A stretch of 64,000 nt of DNA from Streptomyces decoyicus (GTDB taxonomy: Bacteria; Actinomycetota; Actinomycetes; Streptomycetales; Streptomycetaceae): assembly GCF_019880305.1 (NCBI RefSeq), contig NZ_CP082301.1:3844001-3908000 (forward strand), read 5' to 3'. Position 1 is the stretch's first letter, and each line of letters begins with the position of its first letter. The position numbers and the translations under genes were made by a program. The notes under the pieces were generated by a model. That model saw nothing but the letters and a program-made list of their open reading frames with translations, had not been told where the DNA came from and made no database searches. Positions 10,429-18,284 of this stretch are shown one piece after another.

Positions 10429-11861
10429 GGGGTGTCGCCTCCTGCCGGGTCTCGGGGGGTGTCCTGCTCAGGCCCGGGGGCGGGCTCCGGCGCGGCGTCC
10501 GGCTTCGGCTCGGGGCCGGGTTCCGGTGCGGCATCCGGCTGCGGCTCGGCTGCGGGCTCAGGTGCGCCCGTGGGCGCCTGTTCGGCCTTCTTCCCGGGCG
10601 CCGGCTCGGCCTCGTCCGGCGCTGCCTTGCTGTCCTGCGGCGCTGCCTTCGGCTCCTCCGGCGCTGCCTCGGCCTCCGGCTGCTCCGGCTTCGCCGGCTC
10701 GTCGAAGGCAGGACGGGCGTGGTGCCAGGGTGCGTCCGAGGAGCGCGGGGCCGCCTCCTTCGCGGGGGCTGCCGGGCTTTCCGTCGCCGGGGCCTCCTTG
10801 GGCGACGGCGACTCAGAGGTCTCCTTGGGCGAGGGCGCCTCAGCGGTCCCCTTGGGCGAGGGCGCCTCAGCGGTCCCCTTGGGCGAGGGCGCCTGAGAAG
10901 TCTCCTCGGTCGCGGCCGCCTCCGCCGCGCGCCGCTGGGCGGCCGAGCCCTCGCTCGCCGACCGGGTACGCCGCGCCGGGCGCTCCGCCCGCTCGGGACG
11001 TGCCTCGGCCGCGGGAGTCTCCGCCGCGGGGGTCCCGGCCGCCTCCCCCGCCTGCTGCTGGCCGGCCGAGCCCGCGCCCGCGGTCCGCGCCCGCCGCGCC
11101 GGACGCTCACCGGCTGCCGCACCGGCACCACCGGCCGCGCGTGCACCGCCTGCCGCACGCGCACCGCGTGCCGGGCGTGCGGGCGCCGGCGGCAGCTGGC
11201 CCTTCAGCGGGCCCCATTCGTTCGGGTCCGGGACACCGGGGGGCAGCATCTGGCGGCGCTTGGGCCCGCCGTGCTCGGACTCCCCTGGTTCCTTGGCCCC
11301 CGGCCATGCCTTGGCGACCCGCGCCGCCAGCACGAAGTCCTTGCGCAGCGGGTGCCCTTCGAAGCCGTCCGGGAGCAGCAGCGGAACGAGGTGCGGATGG
11401 CCGGTGAAGTCCACGCCGAACATCTCGTGGGTCTCCCGCTCGTGCCAGCCCGCGCCCGCGTACACACCCACGGCGGTGGGCAGCACGGCCGCCTCGTGCG
11501 GCACGGTCGTCCGTACGATCAGCCGGTGGACGGTGCCGGGCCGCGCCACGTCGGCGAGGTGGGCACAGACCAGGAAGCCGGTGCCGGGCTCGTCGACGGC
11601 GCTCAGCCAGTCGAAGTAGCTGCAGCCCAGGTCGTCGCGGGCGGCCGTCAGCGCGGTGAGCCAGGCGTCCACGGGGACGTCGACGGTCAGCGCGTCGTAC
11701 GCCAGCTCCGCCGTGGCCCCCGTACCGAAGATCTCGCTCGCGGGCCGCGGCAGCCAGCCGACAACGGGCTCGGCGACGGGCTGCTCCGGCTGATCGGGCT
11801 GCTCGGGCTGTTCCGGCTGCGGCGCGGGGGTCTCCGCCTGCTGCTCCGGCTGCTCGCTCAT
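10425..11861 (-). CDS. nuoC2: NuoC-like (30 kDa) subunit with long disordered C-terminal tail
   Basis: The 478-residue product has a Pro/Gln/Glu-rich N-terminus of about 30 residues. A NuoC domain follows at roughly residues 35-205, with the hallmark [19 protein letters not shown] and the following LRKDF. The rest, about 240-270 residues, is low-complexity Ala/Pro/Glu/Arg sequence with four 27-bp tandem repeats. Normal NuoC is about 200 residues. There is no NuoD (49 kDa) domain in the tail or elsewhere in the cluster. The ATG at 11861 overlaps the nuoB2 stop by 4 nt. The tail could be a tether or linker; its function is not evident. Confidence 0.85.
   Translation of the reverse strand: MSEQPEQQAETPAPQPEQPEQPDQPEQPVAEPVVGWLPRPASEIFGTGATAELAYDALTVDVPVDAWLTALTAARDDLGCSYFDWLSAVDEPGTGFLVCAHLADVARPGTVHRLIVRTTVPHEAAVLPTAVGVYAGAGWHERETHEMFGVDFTGHPHLVPLLLPDGFEGHPLRKDFVLAARVAKAWPGAKEPGESEHGGPKRRQMLPPGVPDPNEWGPLKGQLPPAPARPARGARAAGGARAAGGAGAAAGERPARRARTAGAGSAGQQQAGEAAGTPAAETPAAEARPERAERPARRTRSASEGSAAQRRAAEAAATEETSQAPSPKGTAEAPSPKGTAEAPSPKETSESPSPKEAPATESPAAPAKEAAPRSSDAPWHHARPAFDEPAKPEQPEAEAAPEEPKAAPQDSKAAPDEAEPAPGKKAEQAPTGAPEPAAEPQPDAAPEPGPEPKPDAAPEPAPGPEQDTPRDPAGGDTP
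10795..10902 (-). repeat. 27-bp tandem repeat in the nuoC2 tail
   Basis: Four copies of a 27-bp unit (TTGGGC phase points at 10798, 10825, 10852, 10879) encode repeats of the type APSPKGTAE / SESPSPKE. In-frame expansion would change tail length without breaking the protein. Confidence 0.85.
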
Positions 11862-12538
11862 CGGGGCTCCTCCCTCGGCGCCTTCGACGCGTCCCCCGCC
11901 TTCGACGCATCCGCCGCCTCGGGTGCGGGCGGCGGGACCAGCCCGCTGCGCAGCGCGGCCGCGGAGGGCCGGGCCGCGCCGCCCTTCGCGTACCGCTCCC
12001 CCAGCGACTCGCGCGCGATCTTCTCCTGCAGCTTGAGGATGCCCTGGAGCAGCGCCTCCGGACGCGGCGGGCAGCCCGGTACGTATACGTCCACGGGGAT
12101 GATCTGGTCGACGCCCTTGGTGACCGAGTACGAATCCCAGTAGGGGCCGCCGCAGTTGGAGCAGGCCCCGAAGGAGATGACGTACTTCGGCTCGGGCATC
12201 TGCTCGTAGAGCCGCTTGACCGCGGGCGCCATCTTGTCGGTGACCGTGCCGGAGACGACCATCAGGTCGGCCTGGCGGGGGCCGGGCGCGAAGGGGATCA
12301 CGCCGAGCCGGATGAAGTCGTGCCGCGCCATGGACGCGGCGATGAACTCGATGGCGCAGCAGGCGAGGCCGAAGTTGAAGACCCACAGGCTGTAGCGGCG
12401 GCCCCAGTTGAGGACCACCTTCATCGGTTCGGGCGCGAGCCGGGCCAGCGTCCCCAGGCGCCGCGGTTCCGGCAGGTACTGCGGGGCGGCGTCCTCGGGC
12501 GTGGCTGCGGAGGTGTGCCGGGCGGGGGTCACGTCCAT
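11858..12538 (-). CDS. nuoB2: NADH-quinone oxidoreductase subunit B (N2 cluster), second copy
   Basis: A 226-residue PSST-type subunit. All four N2-cluster ligands are present: adjacent Cys 60-61 (GLACCAIE), Cys 126 (FGACSNC) and Cys 156 (VPGCPPRPE). N2 is the last cluster before quinone. About 35 extra N-terminal and 50 extra C-terminal residues flank the core compared with NuoB at 52083-52637. The ATG at 12538 overlaps nuoA2 by 10 nt; a GTG at 12532, which would give a 4-nt overlap, is the alternative start. Confidence 0.93.
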   Translation of the reverse strand: MDVTPARHTSAATPEDAAPQYLPEPRRLGTLARLAPEPMKVVLNWGRRYSLWVFNFGLACCAIEFIAASMARHDFIRLGVIPFAPGPRQADLMVVSGTVTDKMAPAVKRLYEQMPEPKYVISFGACSNCGGPYWDSYSVTKGVDQIIPVDVYVPGCPPRPEALLQGILKLQEKIARESLGERYAKGGAARPSAAALRSGLVPPPAPEAADASKAGDASKAPREEPR

Positions 12539-12930
12539 TCCAGGACGCCCTTCTTCCATGCGTAGAGCAGGCCGACGGTGAGGAAGCCCAGGAAGATGAA
12601 CATCTCCACGAGCGTCACACCGCCGAAACCGGGTGCGGCGAAGATCGTCGCCCAAGGGAAAAGGAAGATCGAGTCGACGGCGAAGATGACGTAGAGGAAG
12701 GCGTACACGTAATAGCGGACCTGGGTGTGCGCCCAGCCCTCGCCGACCGGGTCCACGCCGCACTCATACGTCAGCAGCTTCTCGGGCGTCGGCACGACAG
12801 GCCGCAGCAGCCGCCCGGCCCCGAAGGCCACCGCGACGAAGAGCACGCCGATCACGGCGATGATCCCGACGACCGAGTAGCCCTGGAAATAGTCCGCGGC
12901 GACGGTGGTGCGTACGGTCGCGTCCGGCAC
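12529..12930 (-). CDS. nuoA2: NADH-quinone oxidoreductase subunit A, second copy
   Basis: A 133-residue three-helix membrane protein. The [12 protein letters not shown] loop carries the conserved Cys of the NuoA TMH1-2 loop near the quinone site. The [17 protein letters not shown] helix is characteristic. The GTG at 12930 has GAGGGG upstream. It is the first gene of the nuo2 operon. The 241 nt between it and the end of the MinD-like gene upstream probably hold its promoter, but I see no convincing consensus there. Confidence 0.92.
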   Translation of the reverse strand: MPDATVRTTVAADYFQGYSVVGIIAVIGVLFVAVAFGAGRLLRPVVPTPEKLLTYECGVDPVGEGWAHTQVRYYVYAFLYVIFAVDSIFLFPWATIFAAPGFGGVTLVEMFIFLGFLTVGLLYAWKKGVLEWT

Positions 12931-13171
12931 GTCCGCCCCTCGCTCCCTGACTGCGCTTGTTCAACGACTTCGACGATCTGTACGGATGGGAGTCTAGGCC
13001 CTGGCCGGACCGCCCCGAGAAGCCGCATCGTCGCCGATGGTGAGCTTGTCCCTACTTGGACCTACCTGGGCGGCAGGGAGCGTGGACGGCGGGGCCGGTT
13101 GTCTCAGCAGGTGTCTCACGGATCGGACGGACGGGGCGGGTGGCACAGTCACGCGCGCACCCTGCGTACCG

Positions 13172-15133
13172 TCACCGGCCGGCGCCGCCGGGGGGCTCCG
13201 GGTCGGGCCGGCCCGTACGCTGCCGGCCCGGTCCGCGCGAGACCGCCCGGTTCATCGCCTCGGCCGCGATCCGCGCCGCCGCCTGAAGCGTCCGCTCGCC
13301 GAGCAGCTCCGTACGGATCGCGCCGCCGGCCGCGAGATGGCGGTCGTACGGAAGCGGGAGGACCGTCGCGCCGCCGATGCCCAGATGTTCGGTGGCCTTG
13401 CGCAGCTCCAGCCCGGAATCGGGTGACACATGGCTGAGGACCACCACCGTCGTCGGCAGCATTCCGGGGTGGAGCCCACCGACCCAGTCCAGTACGGATC
13501 GGGTGGCCGCGACTCCCTCCGGGGTCGCCGGGGAGACCAGCACCCGCGCCTGCGTCGTCACCAGCGCGGTACGCGCCACCTCGGCGGGCAGCGTCTCGCA
13601 GTCCACGACGGTGGTCGCGAAGTACCGGCGCAGTGAGGTCATCACCACCCGGTAGGTGTCGATGTCCAGCCGCGTCCCGATGGCGCCCTGGCTGCCGGGC
13701 AGCAGCCAGCCGCCACCGGGGAACGGAATCAGATAGCCCGTGAGGTCCGTGATCAGCATCGACGGATCCACGATCTGCGCCAGGTCCGTGCCCGACCAGC
13801 GCACCTCCCGCGCACCCAGCCGGTGCGGCAGCGTGCCGAGCGCCGGATCGGCCTCGATCGCCAGCACCGGATCGGCGCGGTAGTGCGCGTAGGTGAGGGC
13901 CAGCAGCGCGGCGACGGTGGACTTGCCCGCCCCGCCCCGGATGCTCGACACGGAGATCTGCCGGCCTGTGGTCACCGGCTGCTGGATGGCGTACGCGGTC
14001 TGCGTGACGGAGGCGGTCTCCGCCGCGGGCGAAGACGCGATCGCCCGCCGGACGGCCCGCCCCGCGCGCTGTGCGACGGACTCCCCGTGCCGCGGCTTGG
14101 ACCGCAGCGCGTCCAGCTCGGGCGGCATCAGCGGTACCGAGACGGGGGTGGGGCCGGACCTGCGTACGGGGGCCGGGCCGGGCCGGCGTACGGGGGTGGG
14201 CGTGTGAACGGGAGCGGAAGGGACCGCAGCGGTGGACGGGGGCGGCGTGGGGTGGGGCGCCTGCGTGGCGTGGGAAGCCGGCGCGACGTGGGTGGCTGGT
14301 GTGGCCTGCGAAGCCGACGCGATGTGGGTGGCCGGTGTGGCGTGGGAAGCCGGCGTAGGGGCCGGTTCCGGTACGGGCTGTGGCGTCGGAGCGGCGGCAG
14401 GCATGGGACCCGAAGCGGGCAGCGGGCCCGCGGCGGGCATGGGACCGGAAGCGGGCATGGGACCGGAAGCGGGCATGGGACCGGGGGCGGCATGGGCGGC
14501 CGGAGCGCGGTCCCATAGGGCAGCGGCGTCCGGTGCCTGCGGCGGAGCGGAGGGCACCGGCGGGTACGCCGCGCCGCCGGGTCCGGGCGGGTACGCCACA
14601 CCACTGTGGCCCGGCGGATACGCCACACCACTGTGGCCCTGCGGGTACACCACACCGCTGGGGCCCTGCGTGGCGGAGTGCGCGGCGTACGCGGAGTACG
14701 CGGAGTACGCGGGAGCCGGAGCGGTTCCCGCGGGCGCGGCTGCGGCATCCGGCACGGCCGGCTGCGCCCTCGCCGTCACCGGTATGTCCCACACGGACGC
14801 CTCAACGGGCGCGGACGTGACCTCCACGGGAGCGGACGTGACCTCCACGGGAGCGGGCGTGACCTCCACGGGCGCGGGCGTAGCTGCCACAGGCATGGAC
14901 GTGACTTCCACAGGTGCGCCCACGGCTTCCACAGACGCGTCCGCGGAATCGGGGGTGGCCGGGCCGCCCGCCGGGCCGCCCGCTCCCACGGACGTTCCCG
15001 GCGTCATCGCCGCGCCGCCGGGCTCGCACAGCGGATCGTGCGGCCAGTCCCCTTGTACCGGTCCACCTGGTTGTACCGGTCCACCTGGCCCGCTCGGTCC
15101 CTTTGATCCATCTGCTGATCCCTCTGCCGACAT
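13172..15133 (-). CDS. MinD/ParA-like ATPase with long Pro/Ala-rich N-terminal region
   Basis: The 653-residue protein has a low-complexity N-terminal part of about 340 residues with several in-frame tandem repeats (APVEVTS, GHSGVAYPP, GPMPASG types). A MinD/SIMIBI-type ATPase domain follows. The deviant Walker A motif SSIRGGAGKST is near residues 391-401, and later ATPase sequence includes DPSMLITDLTG and VVDCETLPAEVART. Such proteins are commonly encoded beside type VII secretion genes in actinobacteria, and here the gene follows eccD by 23 nt on the same strand. The ATG at 15133 is chosen because upstream sequence is eccD tail. Substrate and role are unknown. Confidence 0.8.
   Translation of the reverse strand: MSAEGSADGSKGPSGPGGPVQPGGPVQGDWPHDPLCEPGGAAMTPGTSVGAGGPAGGPATPDSADASVEAVGAPVEVTSMPVAATPAPVEVTPAPVEVTSAPVEVTSAPVEASVWDIPVTARAQPAVPDAAAAPAGTAPAPAYSAYSAYAAHSATQGPSGVVYPQGHSGVAYPPGHSGVAYPPGPGGAAYPPVPSAPPQAPDAAALWDRAPAAHAAPGPMPASGPMPASGPMPAAGPLPASGPMPAAAPTPQPVPEPAPTPASHATPATHIASASQATPATHVAPASHATQAPHPTPPPSTAAVPSAPVHTPTPVRRPGPAPVRRSGPTPVSVPLMPPELDALRSKPRHGESVAQRAGRAVRRAIASSPAAETASVTQTAYAIQQPVTTGRQISVSSIRGGAGKSTVAALLALTYAHYRADPVLAIEADPALGTLPHRLGAREVRWSGTDLAQIVDPSMLITDLTGYLIPFPGGGWLLPGSQGAIGTRLDIDTYRVVMTSLRRYFATTVVDCETLPAEVARTALVTTQARVLVSPATPEGVAATRSVLDWVGGLHPGMLPTTVVVLSHVSPDSGLELRKATEHLGIGGATVLPLPYDRHLAAGGAIRTELLGERTLQAAARIAAEAMNRAVSRGPGRQRTGRPDPEPPGGAGR
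14400..14489 (-). repeat. 18-bp tandem repeat within the MinD-like gene
   Basis: Copies of an 18-bp unit with phase 14436, 14454 and 14472, plus degenerate copies to the left, encode repeated GPMPAS hexapeptides in the disordered N-terminal region. Confidence 0.8.
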
Positions 15134-15156
15134 GATCCCGCGGCCGCCTTTCCGGT

Positions 15157-16506
15157 TCAGAGCGTGTGCAGCAGCCGGCTGTAGACCCCGAACGCCCCGA
15201 GGGCGACCGGGATCAACGCCACCACGCTGACCGACTCGACGAGGTTCATCAGCCGGCGCAGCCGGACCTGAACGTGCTCGGGCACGCGCACCGCGAGCAC
15301 CACCAGCGGAAGCAGCGCCAGCACGCACAGCGCGGCGAGCGCACCCGACGGGTCCCCCGCGCCCGCCGCCCACCGCAGCGCCAGCCCCACCCCCACGGCC
15401 GTGCCGGCCGTCAGCAGGGCGACGACCTCGGCCGTCAGGGGATAGGCGCGTGCGCGCGAAAGCGTCACCAAGGACAGCAGGGCCGCGGCAGTGACCGACC
15501 AGCCGTCACCGTGGCCGGCGGCCAGCACTCCCGCCGCGCCCGTGGACACCGCCATGGCGACCGTGGCCGGCGCGAGACCGCGATGGGTGGCGCCGAGGGC
15601 CGTCACCACCTGGTGACGGCTCACCGGAGTACCGCCCGACCGCTGGTCGTCGAGCCGGGTCAACCCGGCCGCCGTCAACGCCAGTCGGGGCAGCAGGCCC
15701 AGCACCAGCACCGACAGCACACCGAGCGCGACTCCCGTACGGGCCGCGTCGGTCAGCGCCAGCCCGGCCTCCCAGGCTCCCACCGCGAGCGCGACCGTCG
15801 CCGCGCCGACGAGTCCACCGCGGCCCAGCTCCGTGCAGGCCCCGAGCAGCGCGAGCGCGGCCGCGACGGTCAGTCCCACGGCTGCCAGCCGCACCGGGGC
15901 TGTCGAGGCGGCCTGCCAGGAGGCGAGCGCGCCGAGCGCGCCGCCCGCAACGAGCAGGGTGGTGCCCAGCGAACGCCGTCCGAGCCGGGCACCCGCAGCT
16001 CCCACGGCCGCGGCGAGCACACCGGCGACTCCGAGCCGGAGCGCGGCAGGGCCTGCCCCGTACCAACTCGCCGCCGCGGCACCGGCGACCAGCGCCAACA
16101 GCACGCTCGCCGCACCGGCCGTCCACGTCCGGCTCCGCTCGTCCCAGCGGCGGGTGCGCAGACCCGGATCGTCGACGGCCTCGTCCATGGGGTCGTGCGC
16201 GACCGGCGCCGCCGACGCCTCGTGCTCGCGTACGAGCCGCAGCACCGAGCCGTCGGGCACCCGCGCCGAAGCCAGCGAGTCGTCCTGCGACAGCACGGAC
16301 CCGTCCGCGGTCACCAGCCGTCGCGGCGATGGCCCTTCACCGGGCCCGGCACCGAACAGCCGGAGAATGTCCGGCAGCAGCACACCGAGGGGTTCCTGCG
16401 CGGGGAGCACGAGCTCGACCCGCCGCCGCTCGCCCACGAGGGTCACCCGGCCGAGGGCGGTGCGCGACACGGCCCCCGGATCCATCCCCGAACTCACACT
16501 CACCAT
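15157..16506 (-). CDS. eccD: EccD-type type VII secretion integral membrane protein
   Basis: This 449-residue protein starts with a ubiquitin-like (YukD) domain of about 90 residues: VTLVGERRRVELVLPAQEPL ... DGSVLRLVREHE. After a linker come about 11 hydrophobic helices to the C-terminus, the architecture of EccD, the channel subunit of ESX systems. The ATG at 16506 is used; GTG 16503 is possible. No eccB, eccC, eccE, mycP or esx genes are in the window, so it is an orphan paired only with the MinD-like ATPase. It is divergent from the sensor kinase at 16691 across a 184-nt region that contains a palindromic operator candidate. Confidence 0.85.
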   Translation of the reverse strand: MVSVSSGMDPGAVSRTALGRVTLVGERRRVELVLPAQEPLGVLLPDILRLFGAGPGEGPSPRRLVTADGSVLSQDDSLASARVPDGSVLRLVREHEASAAPVAHDPMDEAVDDPGLRTRRWDERSRTWTAGAASVLLALVAGAAAASWYGAGPAALRLGVAGVLAAAVGAAGARLGRRSLGTTLLVAGGALGALASWQAASTAPVRLAAVGLTVAAALALLGACTELGRGGLVGAATVALAVGAWEAGLALTDAARTGVALGVLSVLVLGLLPRLALTAAGLTRLDDQRSGGTPVSRHQVVTALGATHRGLAPATVAMAVSTGAAGVLAAGHGDGWSVTAAALLSLVTLSRARAYPLTAEVVALLTAGTAVGVGLALRWAAGAGDPSGALAALCVLALLPLVVLAVRVPEHVQVRLRRLMNLVESVSVVALIPVALGAFGVYSRLLHTL

Positions 16507-16584
16507 GCCGACGCGGTCCCTGCGTTGCCCGTTACCTATCGCGACACGATACGGCCCGCCCACGACGCGGTGTCCAGCACGGCC

Positions 16585-16623
16585 GACAGCGGATGGTGGG
16601 GCAAACGACAGCGGATGGTGGGG
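16585..16623. repeat. Two direct copies of a 17-bp element in the eccD/kinase intergenic region
   Basis: GACAGCGGATGGTGGGG occurs at 16585-16601 and 16607-16623, 22 bp apart (two helical turns). The second copy supplies the left arm of the palindrome at 16617-16634, so the first copy may be a half-site for the same regulator. Confidence 0.75.
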
Positions 16624-16634
16624 AAAACCCCACC
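16617..16634. promoter_or_regulatory. Palindromic operator candidate, copy 1 (GGTGGGGAAAACCCCACC)
   Basis: A perfect 7-bp inverted repeat with an AAAA centre, between the divergent eccD and the first sensor kinase. The same 16-mer recurs at 18084-18099 upstream of the second kinase. It ends 56 bp before the kinase start and lies 111 bp upstream of eccD. A NarL-type dimer site is the likeliest reading, with the response regulator at 19778-20449 as candidate; this is inference. Confidence 0.6.
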
Positions 16635-16690
16635 CCCACCACCCCAGCCACCCCATGGCACACGGAGCGGCGGCCGGGCAGGCTGGGCGC

Positions 16691-17992
16691 ATGACGGAAA
16701 GTTCCCGACCCCGTGCTGCTGATGCCGCTGACGACGCCCCTGACGGCGTCTCATTGCCGCCTCCCCGAGGGCCGCTCAGCGGCATGACGTGGCGGGAGAT
16801 CGCGTACCTGCTGTCCAATCTCCCGTTGGGCATCACCGGGTTCCTGGTGCTGGTGATCTGGCTGGCGCTCGGGACCGGGCTGGCCGTCACCGTGATCGGG
16901 CTGCCGCTGCTGGCGAGCGGCCTGGGGGCGTGCCGGATGTACGGGCGGCTGGAACGGGCGCGGGCCCGGGGACTGCTCGGGGTGCGGATACCGGAACCGA
17001 GTCCGCTGCGGGCCCGGGAGCACGGGTTCCTGCCCCGGGTGTGGGCCTGTCTGAAGGATCCGGTCGCCTGGCGGCATGCGTTGTTCGCGGCCATCCGGCT
17101 GCCGTGGGTCGTCCTCACGTTCACGGTCGTCGTCGCCTCGCTGTTCGCGGCGTGGCCGGCGCTGCCGTGGGTGGCGCGCTGGCTGTCCAACGTGGACCGG
17201 GCGATGGTGCGCGGCCTGCTCTCGCCGTCCGACGAACTGGAGCGGCGGATCGCCGAACTGGAGTCGGACCGGGTGACGGTCACCGACACGGCGGCGGCCG
17301 ATCTGCGGCGCATCGAACGGGATCTGCACGACGGCGCACAGGCCCGGCTCGTGGCGCTCGCCATGGGGCTCGGCCTGGCCAAGGAGAAGCTGCTGGAGGG
17401 CCGGACCGACGAGAGCGTGGCGGCCATGGTGGACGAGGCGCACGGCGAGGTGAAGCTGGCGCTACAGGAGCTGCGGGATCTGGCCCGCGGCATCCATCCG
17501 GCGATCCTCACCGACCGCGGGCTGGGGCCTGCCCTGGCTTCGCTGGCCGGGCGCTGCACGGTGCCCGCCACCACTGCCGTGGACCTGGACGAGCGGCCGG
17601 CGCCCGCCATCGAGGGCATCGTCTATTTCACGGTCTCCGAGCTGCTGCAGAACATCTCCAAGCACAGCGCGGCGCGACAGGCGTCCGTCGAGGTGTGGCG
17701 AGACAAGGGGGACGGGCCCGCAGGGCCCTCGGACAAGGGCGGTGGTGGGCGACGGGCGGGCGGCCGGCTGCTGATCCAGGTGACGGACGACGGGCGGGGC
17801 GGGGCGCGGCTGGACGGCGGCAGCGGGATGGCCGGGCTCGCCGAGCGGCTGGGGTCGGTGGACGGCCTGTTCGTGCTGGATTCTCCGGTGGGCGGGCCCA
17901 CGCGGGTGACGGCGGAGGTGCCGTGGCGGGCGCGGACGGGGGCGGGATCGAGGGCAGGGGCAGGGACCAAGGCGGGGGCCAAGGGCCGCTGA
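16691..17992 (+). CDS. Sensor histidine kinase (NarL/DesK type) with PF13796-like membrane sensor domain
   Basis: The 433-residue protein has an N-terminal sensor domain with four hydrophobic segments (LLSNLPLGITGFLVLVIW..., RLPWVVLTFTVVVASLFA). A HisKA_3 dimerisation domain follows with phospho-acceptor His 213 in RIERDLHDGAQARLV. The C-terminal HATPase domain has N-box SELLQNISKHS, G1 DDGRGG and a GMAGLAERL motif. It autophosphorylates and should signal to the LuxR-type regulator downstream. It is a paralogue of the kinase at 18285-19598. It has a Gly/Lys-rich insertion before the G1 box and a Gly/Ala/Lys-rich C-terminal tail that the paralogue lacks. No strong ribosome site precedes the ATG. 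Confidence 0.9.
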   Translation: MTESSRPRAADAADDAPDGVSLPPPRGPLSGMTWREIAYLLSNLPLGITGFLVLVIWLALGTGLAVTVIGLPLLASGLGACRMYGRLERARARGLLGVRIPEPSPLRAREHGFLPRVWACLKDPVAWRHALFAAIRLPWVVLTFTVVVASLFAAWPALPWVARWLSNVDRAMVRGLLSPSDELERRIAELESDRVTVTDTAAADLRRIERDLHDGAQARLVALAMGLGLAKEKLLEGRTDESVAAMVDEAHGEVKLALQELRDLARGIHPAILTDRGLGPALASLAGRCTVPATTAVDLDERPAPAIEGIVYFTVSELLQNISKHSAARQASVEVWRDKGDGPAGPSDKGGGGRRAGGRLLIQVTDDGRGGARLDGGSGMAGLAERLGSVDGLFVLDSPVGGPTRVTAEVPWRARTGAGSRAGAGTKAGAKGR

Positions 17993-18083
17993 CGGGTCGT
18001 CCGGCCGGCCGGGTGTCCGGGGCCGGCATCCGGATCTGGCGGTCCGGGACGGGGAGGCGGGTGGTGCCGGCCACCGGCCCGGG

Positions 18084-18099
18084 GGTGGGGAAAACCCCA
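18084..18099. promoter_or_regulatory. Palindromic operator candidate, copy 2 (GGTGGGGAAAACCCCA)
   Basis: This is an exact 16-bp match to the left part of the palindrome at 16617-16634, with core TGGGGAAAACCCCA. It lies between the two kinase genes, about 185 bp upstream of the second. The flanking sequence differs, so the shared core is unlikely to be passive duplication. Confidence 0.6.
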
Positions 18100-18211
18100 G
18101 GCGAAGACTGCGAAGACCCTCATGGTGCGGAGGGCGCCGCGCGCGGACCCTTGTCGGAGCGGAAGAAGCCGCACGGCCTGGCAGTTCAGGCAGCGGATCC
18201 GACAGACATGA

Positions 18212-18262
18212 CATGGGCCGCATCCATGGCCGTATCCATGGGCCGCGTCCATGGGCCGCATC
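18212..18262. repeat. Short imperfect 13-bp tandem repeat upstream of the second kinase
   Basis: Four near-copies of CATGGGCCGCATC (12-13 bp) occupy the leader just before the ATG at 18285. They contain in-frame ATGs that make the true start less certain. Confidence 0.7.
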
Positions 18263-18284
18263 CGGCAGAACGGACGACGAGACG

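Noticed and set aside
11859..12143. NuoD domain fused into NuoC2
   Set aside because: Searched the NuoC2 tail for the GPQHPSTHG and DPVMGGVDR type motifs of NuoD; neither is present.
15157..17619. 820-codon extension of EccD to 17619
   Set aside because: The upstream half is the antisense of the first sensor kinase; the ubiquitin-like domain begins right after 16506.
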